Of a stretch of DNA of 27,368 nucleotides, positions 22,693 to 27,368 are shown in pieces. The notes under the pieces are model-generated. The model was not told where the DNA came from. It saw only the letters and a program-made list of their open reading frames with translations, and did not search any database. Within the stretch, counting starts at the first letter, position 1; every line of letters begins with the position of its first letter. Made by a program: the position numbers and the translations under genes. This stretch comes from a virus. Location: IMG/VR virus record IMGVR_UViG_3300025671_000410, positions 1-27,368 of that record; one strand, written 5' to 3'.

Positions 22693-23115
22693 ATGCGGAT
22701 TTTGATAGCGGCGGTAGCGGTGGCGATGCTGGCGGGGTGTGCCTCATCTGCGATTTCAGTGAGGGATGCGAAGCCGGTGCCGTCGGATGAGGTTTATGCC
22801 TTCCAGACAAAGCCGGCCGGTGAAAGCGGGAAGGTCACGGTTGTGCGCGACTCCGGTGCTGTTGGTTCAGGCTGCGATATCGTCGTCTATGTAGACGGGC
22901 GCAAGGCTGCGAAAATTGGCACCGGTCAGCGGGCTACCTTTTACCTTCCGCCAGGCTCACCAAGCCTCGGCGCCGGCCTTGCCGGATCAGGTCTGTGCGC
23001 AGGCGCTGCAATTCGCACCATCGCAGCCACGGTGCAGCCCGGCAAAGAAAGCCTATACCGCATCAGCGGCGACATGGCCGGCTTCTACATTGGCCCCTAC
23101 GTCGACTACAACTGA
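22693..23115 (+). CDS. Small lipoprotein
   Basis: The 140-residue product starts with a lipoprotein signal peptide ending in L-A-G-C, with the lipidated cysteine at residue 16 and A-S after it. The mature part has a V-Y-V-D-G-R-K segment and a Y-L-P-P-G-S turn, resembling DUF2846-type periplasmic domains. AAGGAAG lies a few bases before the ATG. Lambdoid phages often keep exclusion lipoproteins near the tail tip genes, so a superinfection-exclusion role is an inference from location. A terminator follows. Confidence 0.7.
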   Translation: MRILIAAVAVAMLAGCASSAISVRDAKPVPSDEVYAFQTKPAGESGKVTVVRDSGAVGSGCDIVVYVDGRKAAKIGTGQRATFYLPPGSPSLGAGLAGSGLCAGAAIRTIAATVQPGKESLYRISGDMAGFYIGPYVDYN

Positions 23116-23130
23116 AAAACGAAAATCATA

Positions 23131-23153
23131 AAGCCGCCTCCGGGCGGCTTTTT
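23131..23153 (+). terminator. Terminator just upstream of the gpI-like gene
   Basis: AAGCCGCC (23131-23138) pairs with GGCGGCTT (23143-23150) around a four-base loop and runs into five T residues. It closes the lipoprotein gene and lies 18 bases ahead of the gpI-like start codon. Confidence 0.85.
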
Positions 23154-23170
23154 CATGCCAGGAGAAAATG

Positions 23171-23764
23171 ATGCAGGCTTCAGCGATCAACTACCAACCG
23201 ATGACAACGATTCGCCTGTATGGGCAACTCCGCCAGTTCGGGAAAACTTTCAGGCTTGCGGTGAATTCACCGGCTGAGGCCATCAAGGCGCTCTGCGTCC
23301 AGATCCCGGGCTTCGAGCGCTTCCTTTCGAACGCTAAGTCACGAGGGCTTGAATTCGCAGTTTTTCGCGATAAGCGCAACATCGGCGAGAAGGAACTGAC
23401 CTACAACGGTGCCGGTGATATTCGCATTGCGCCAGTGGTGGTGGGCAGCAAGCGGGGGGGAGTCCTTCAAACGATCGTCGGCGCGATCCTGATAGTCGTC
23501 GGTGTCATTTTTTCAGCAACGCCGTTCGGCACTCCGCTCATTGGCGCCGGTATTGGCCTTGTCGCCGGCGGCGTCATCCAGATGCTCAGCCCCCAAGCTG
23601 GCGGCCTCAAAACCAGTGCCGCGCCAGAGAACACGCCTGGCTATGCCTTCGGTAGCGCCAAGAACACCACTGCATCCGGCAACCCTGTGCCGCTTTGCTA
23701 CGGAAAGCGCCGGGTTGGTGGTGCGATCATCAGTGCTGCGATCTACGCCGAAGATCAGATGTAG
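23171..23764 (+). CDS. Tail assembly protein (gpI-like)
   Basis: The product of about 197 residues has an N-terminal ubiquitin-like region (T-I-R-L-Y-G, then F-R-L-A-V near residue 30), two adjacent hydrophobic helices rich in Gly, Val and Ile (about residues 97-138), and a C-terminal V-P-L-C-Y-G-K-R-R-V-G-G. This matches lambda gpI in layout and in its place before J. It acts in tail tip assembly. Two ATGs (23168 and 23171) follow AGGAG; the second is better spaced. Confidence 0.88.
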   Translation: MQASAINYQPMTTIRLYGQLRQFGKTFRLAVNSPAEAIKALCVQIPGFERFLSNAKSRGLEFAVFRDKRNIGEKELTYNGAGDIRIAPVVVGSKRGGVLQTIVGAILIVVGVIFSATPFGTPLIGAGIGLVAGGVIQMLSPQAGGLKTSAAPENTPGYAFGSAKNTTASGNPVPLCYGKRRVGGAIISAAIYAEDQM

Positions 23765-23785
23765 CGAACACCTGAAGCACCGCAG

Positions 23786-23806
23786 CCGCCCATGAGGCGG
23801 TTTTTT
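23786..23806 (+). terminator. Terminator just upstream of the gpJ-like gene
   Basis: CCGCC (23786-23790) pairs with GGCGG (23796-23800) around CATGA, followed by six T residues. The J-like ATG is 18 bases further on, with GGAGG in between. Confidence 0.75.
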
Positions 23807-23823
23807 ATTGCCTGGAGGAAAGC

Positions 23824-26800
23824 ATGGGCGCAGCACGCAAAATCGACATCCACGGTGCCAAGGGCGGCGAAGAGAAACCAAAAACGCCAACGGAAGCCCC
23901 CGACAGCCTGCGCTCGGTCGCTATCGCCAAGATGCTGATTGCCATCGGGGAGGGTGAGTTCGAAGGCACGCCCACCGCGCGCGACATCTACCTCGACAAC
24001 ACCCCCCTGCAAGACCCCCAGGGCAATATGAACTTCCCGAACGTGAAGTGGGAGTGGCGCACCGGGGCGGTGGATCAGACCTATATCCAGGGCATCCCCT
24101 CGATCGAGAACGAAACCACCATCAGTACCGAACTGCGCAGCGGCACACCGTGGGTTCGAGCGATCACTAATATCCAGCTTTCGGCCGTGCGCGTGCGTTT
24201 TGCCTGGCCGGCGCTCCAGTCTGTGGATGCCAGCGGCAATATCAACGGTTACCGGATCGAGTACAAGGTTGAGCTGGCCACCGACGGCGGCGCCTACCAG
24301 CAGGTGCTTAGCGAAGCGGTCGACGGCAAGACCACCAGCCTTTACGAGCGCACCCGCCGTATCGATTTGCCCAGGGCTACCACCGGCTGGCTGATGCGTA
24401 TCACCCGTCTGACCATCAACCAGAACAACAACAAAATCTCCGACACGATGCAGATCGCGGGCTTCACTGAGGTGATCGACGCCAAGATCCGCTATCCGAA
24501 CACCGCACTGCTCTACATCGAGTTTTCGGCCGAACAGTTCCGCAGCATCCCGGCGGTGACGGTCGAGACCAAGCTGAAGAAGATGCAGGTGCCGAGCAAC
24601 TACGACCCCGTGGCACGTTCTTACACCGGGATCTGGGACGGCACCTTCAAACAGGCCTGGACTGACAACGCTGTTTGGATGACCTACGACATCACCACGG
24701 CCGACCGCTTCGGCCTGGGCCGGCGCATCAAACCGTGGATGGTGGACAAGTGGGAGCTCTACCGCATCTCGCAGTACTGCGACCAACTGGTGCCGGACGG
24801 GAAGGGCGGCCAGGAGCCGCGCTTCATCTGCAACCTGAACCTGCAGAGCAAGGCTGACGCCTGGTCGCTGCTGCGCGACATATCGGCGATCTACCGGGGC
24901 ATGACCTACTGGGCCCAGGGCCAGGTCTTCACCCTGTCGGATATGCCGCGCGCCACTGACTTCGACTTCGCCTACACCCGGGCGAATGTGATCGACGGCA
25001 AGTTCACCTACTCGAGTGCGTCGGAGCGCACCCGGTACAGCCGCGCGCTGATCAGCTACGACAACCCGGCGAACAACTACGACACCGACGTCACTGCCGT
25101 TACGGATGCCAAGTTGCAGCGCCGCTACGGCGACAACCCGCTGGAGATCAGTGCCATCGGCTGCACCCGCGAGTCGGAGGCGCAGCGCCGCGGCAAGTGG
25201 GCGCTGCTCACCAACTCCAAGGACCGGGCCGTTTCCTTCAAGGTCGGCCTTGACGGGCGTATCCCGCTGCCTGGCTACGTGGTCCCGATCGCCGACGAAC
25301 TCCTGGCCGGTCGACCGGTGGGCGGGCGTATCTCGGCGGTGAACGGCAAGGTCATCACACTGGACCGTGATACCCAGGCCAAGCCCGGTGACCGATTGAT
25401 CCTCAACCTGCCCGACGGCAAGTGCGAGGGGCGCACCGTGCAACTGGTCAGCGGCCGGCAGGTCACCGTTACCGTGACCTACTCCGTTGCGCCTGAACCC
25501 GAGCTGGTATGGGCGCTCGATGCCGACGACCTTGCAATCCCGCTGTACCGAGTGGTGAGCGTCGCCCGGCCGGAACCTGGCGTGTTCGAGATCTCGGCCG
25601 TGCAGTACGACCCAAGCAAATTCGCGCACATCGACACCGGCGCGCGTCTGGAAGAACGCCCAATCAGCGTTGTACCGATCACCGTCGTTCCGGCGCCGGC
25701 GAGCGTCACGCTGACGTCGAGCTATGCCGTGAACCAGGGCATTGCCATCAGCACCATGAACATCTCGTGGCCTGCAGTGAACGGCGCCGTCGCCTATGAC
25801 GTGGAGTGGCGCAAGGACAGCGGCAACTGGATCAAGGTGCAGCGGACTGGTTCGACCAGTGTCGACGTCACTGGCATTTACTCGGGCGCCTACGTGGCCC
25901 GGGTTCGGTCGGTGAGCGCCTTTGAGATCTCCTCGATCTGGAAGACCTCCAATCTGACCAACCTGGAAGGGAAGGTTGGCCTGCCGCCGGCGGTGGCGTT
26001 TCTGACCACCACCAGCGAACTGTTCGGCATCGGCATCAACTGGGGATTCCCTGCGGGCGCCGAGGACACCCAGCGCACCGAGCTATGGTACGGCCCGGCC
26101 AATGACCTGTCGGTGGCCACCAAGCTGGCCGACCTGGCATATCCGCAGGCCGACTACCGCATGCAGCAACTGCTGGCGGGCGCCACGTTGTTTTTCTGGG
26201 CGCGCCTGGTGGACCGTACCGGCAACATCGGGCCGTTCTACCCGGTTGTGAATGGCGTGATTGGGCAGGCCAGCTCGCAGGCTGGTCCGATCCTTGATCT
26301 GATCGCCGGCCAGATTGGCGATACCGAACTTGCGAAGGAGATCATGGACCAGATCGACCTGATCTCTGGCTCCGGCCCTGGCTCGGTCAATGACAGGTTG
26401 GAGCAGGCGAAGCAGGAACTGGAAGACCTGATTGACCAGGTAACGGACGCCCTGGCCTACGATCCGGCCAAGCCATACACCGTCGGGCAAATCGTTCGGC
26501 AGGGCCAGTACCTGTACCAGGCGCTCAAAGCGGTTCCGGCGGATACCCCGCCGCCCGCCGCCGAGTTCTGGTTCAACATGGGCACCATTGCCGAAACAAC
26601 CCAGGCGATGGCGCTCCAGATCCAGCAGAACAAGGCTTCAATCGAAACCGTGGACGGCAAGGTCACGGCTCAGGCATCAGCCTTGCAATCGCTCCAGGCA
26701 AGCTGGCGCGAGGATGATGGAGAGGGCGACCTTTCGGATGCTCTGCATAACTGGGATGCTGCCGCGAAATTCGCCCAGCAGGTCAAGGTGCAAGCCTCCG

Positions 26801-27368
26801 ACAACATGGCTATGGTTGAGCGCGCCACGTCGCTGGATGCGGCAGTCGGCCAGAACAAGGCAGCACTGACCACGCTCGAGCAGGTTGTGGCCACCGACAA
26901 GCTGGTAACGGCTGAGCGCATTGACCAACTGAAAGGCGAAGTCGATGACAACTCGGCGGCAGTGCAAACCGTCAGCCAGTCACTGGTCGACACGAACAAG
27001 GCGATCGCCTCGCAGTCCACCACGCTCGAAGCCATAGCCGGCGGCGGGCGCGATGGTACGGACGAGGGCGACCTTGCCAGCGCGATCAGCGAATGGAAGA
27101 ACAAGGCTTCGATCCAGATCACGGCCAAGGCCCAGGCGGATACCGACGGCAAGCTGTCCACTATGTGGGCGGTGAAGATGCAGGTGAACCAGAACGGCCA
27201 GTATGTAGCGGCCGGTATCGGGCTTGGTATCGAGCAGAACGCCGAAGGCCTTCTGCAAAGCCAGTTCCTGGTGAGCGCTGATCGGTTCGCTGTTGTTAAC
27301 ACGTTGGCTGGCGGGACCATTACTACGCCGTTTGTGGTGAGTGGCGGGCAGGTGTTTATGAACTCTGC
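23824..27368 (+). CDS. Host-specificity / central tail fibre protein (gpJ-like), cut by the window edge
   Basis: An uninterrupted frame of 1181 codons runs from the ATG to the right edge without a stop. GGAGG precedes the start. The N-terminal half matches the tail hub region of lambda gpJ, including the I-G-E-G-E-F-E-G segment near residue 43 and a conserved region about residues 330-520. A fibronectin type III-like domain lies near residues 648-700, and a carbohydrate-binding-like segment (Y-T-V-G-Q-I-V, then Y-L-Y-Q-A) near 879-910. The rest, from about residue 920, is a helical, repeat-containing stem of DUF1983 type, with the motif D-x-E-G-D-L-x-x-A repeated near 963 and 1077. The protein forms the central fibre and determines receptor choice; the receptor-binding tip is outside the window. 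Confidence 0.93.
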   Translation, partial: MGAARKIDIHGAKGGEEKPKTPTEAPDSLRSVAIAKMLIAIGEGEFEGTPTARDIYLDNTPLQDPQGNMNFPNVKWEWRTGAVDQTYIQGIPSIENETTISTELRSGTPWVRAITNIQLSAVRVRFAWPALQSVDASGNINGYRIEYKVELATDGGAYQQVLSEAVDGKTTSLYERTRRIDLPRATTGWLMRITRLTINQNNNKISDTMQIAGFTEVIDAKIRYPNTALLYIEFSAEQFRSIPAVTVETKLKKMQVPSNYDPVARSYTGIWDGTFKQAWTDNAVWMTYDITTADRFGLGRRIKPWMVDKWELYRISQYCDQLVPDGKGGQEPRFICNLNLQSKADAWSLLRDISAIYRGMTYWAQGQVFTLSDMPRATDFDFAYTRANVIDGKFTYSSASERTRYSRALISYDNPANNYDTDVTAVTDAKLQRRYGDNPLEISAIGCTRESEAQRRGKWALLTNSKDRAVSFKVGLDGRIPLPGYVVPIADELLAGRPVGGRISAVNGKVITLDRDTQAKPGDRLILNLPDGKCEGRTVQLVSGRQVTVTVTYSVAPEPELVWALDADDLAIPLYRVVSVARPEPGVFEISAVQYDPSKFAHIDTGARLEERPISVVPITVVPAPASVTLTSSYAVNQGIAISTMNISWPAVNGAVAYDVEWRKDSGNWIKVQRTGSTSVDVTGIYSGAYVARVRSVSAFEISSIWKTSNLTNLEGKVGLPPAVAFLTTTSELFGIGINWGFPAGAEDTQRTELWYGPANDLSVATKLADLAYPQADYRMQQLLAGATLFFWARLVDRTGNIGPFYPVVNGVIGQASSQAGPILDLIAGQIGDTELAKEIMDQIDLISGSGPGSVNDRLEQAKQELEDLIDQVTDALAYDPAKPYTVGQIVRQGQYLYQALKAVPADTPPPAAEFWFNMGTIAETTQAMALQIQQNKASIETVDGKVTAQASALQSLQASWREDDGEGDLSDALHNWDAAAKFAQQVKVQASDNMAMVERATSLDAAVGQNKAALTTLEQVVATDKLVTAERIDQLKGEVDDNSAAVQTVSQSLVDTNKAIASQSTTLEAIAGGGRDGTDEGDLASAISEWKNKASIQITAKAQADTDGKLSTMWAVKMQVNQNGQYVAAGIGLGIEQNAEGLLQSQFLVSADRFAVVNTLAGGTITTPFVVSGGQVFMNS

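Noticed and set aside
23755-25629. Long minus-strand open frame of 624 codons
   Set aside because: It is the antisense of the gpJ-like gene, whose plus-strand frame has clear tail-hub features and runs on to the window edge. The minus product has low-complexity, Asp/Arg/His-rich composition typical of antisense in GC-rich DNA.
1-27368. CRISPR array, insertion sequence, integrase or attachment site
   Set aside because: No regularly spaced repeats, transposase, recombinase or boundary duplication was seen in the window.

Overview
The window is the structural half of a lambda-like, long-tailed (siphovirus-type) prophage or phage, most likely from Pseudomonas. The host call rests on fairly high GC, codon use, and the overall look of the terminase, DUF4055 portal, capsid and lambda-type tail proteins. 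This is family recognition by eye; no database search was run. No integrase, repressor, attachment site or host gene is visible, so neither phage boundary lies in the window. The last gene runs off the right edge.

Layout. 1-1620: a noncoding leader with two terminators and a perfect 9-bp inverted repeat, then a small Com-type zinc-finger gene and a beta-propeller-like protein closed by a terminator. 1839-2125: two tandem tRNA genes (Gly-TCC with an abnormal D arm, and CAT/Met) and a terminator-like hairpin. 2201-2904: two overlapping small membrane proteins, probably the holin pair. 2936-3469 (minus): a membrane-anchored coiled-coil protein. 3532-8414: putative metallopeptidase, small terminase (DUF2280), large terminase, DUF4055 portal and SPP1 gp7/Mu gpF-like minor head protein, packed with short gaps or overlaps. 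8429-9004 (minus): a membrane-anchored accessory protein. 9164-14313: scaffold, major capsid, a HeH/SAP-like protein, a head-tail connector broken by an in-frame TAG, head closure, neck and tail terminator, with two accessory genes between them. 14353-20721: tail tube, a tail-assembly-chaperone pair joined by a -1 frameshift site (GGGAAAC), tape measure, and gpM-, gpL- and gpK-like tip proteins. 20699-23115: accessory genes on both strands inserted between the K- and I-like genes. 23171-27368: gpI-like protein and the start of the gpJ-like host-specificity protein.

How it works together: terminase and portal package DNA into a scaffold-built head. The connector, closure and neck proteins join it to a tail built from tube, tape measure and chaperones and capped by the M-L-K-I-J tip. 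Holin-like genes sit ahead of the terminase. No separate endolysin or classical spanin pair was recognised.

Most notable signals: (1) the amber codon splitting the connector gene; (2) a 13-18-base element repeated upstream of four accessory genes on both strands; (3) the GGGAAAC frameshift site; (4) terminator hairpins placed directly before the scaffold, neck, I and J genes; (5) a com gene followed by a beta-propeller protein instead of a DNA-modification gene.
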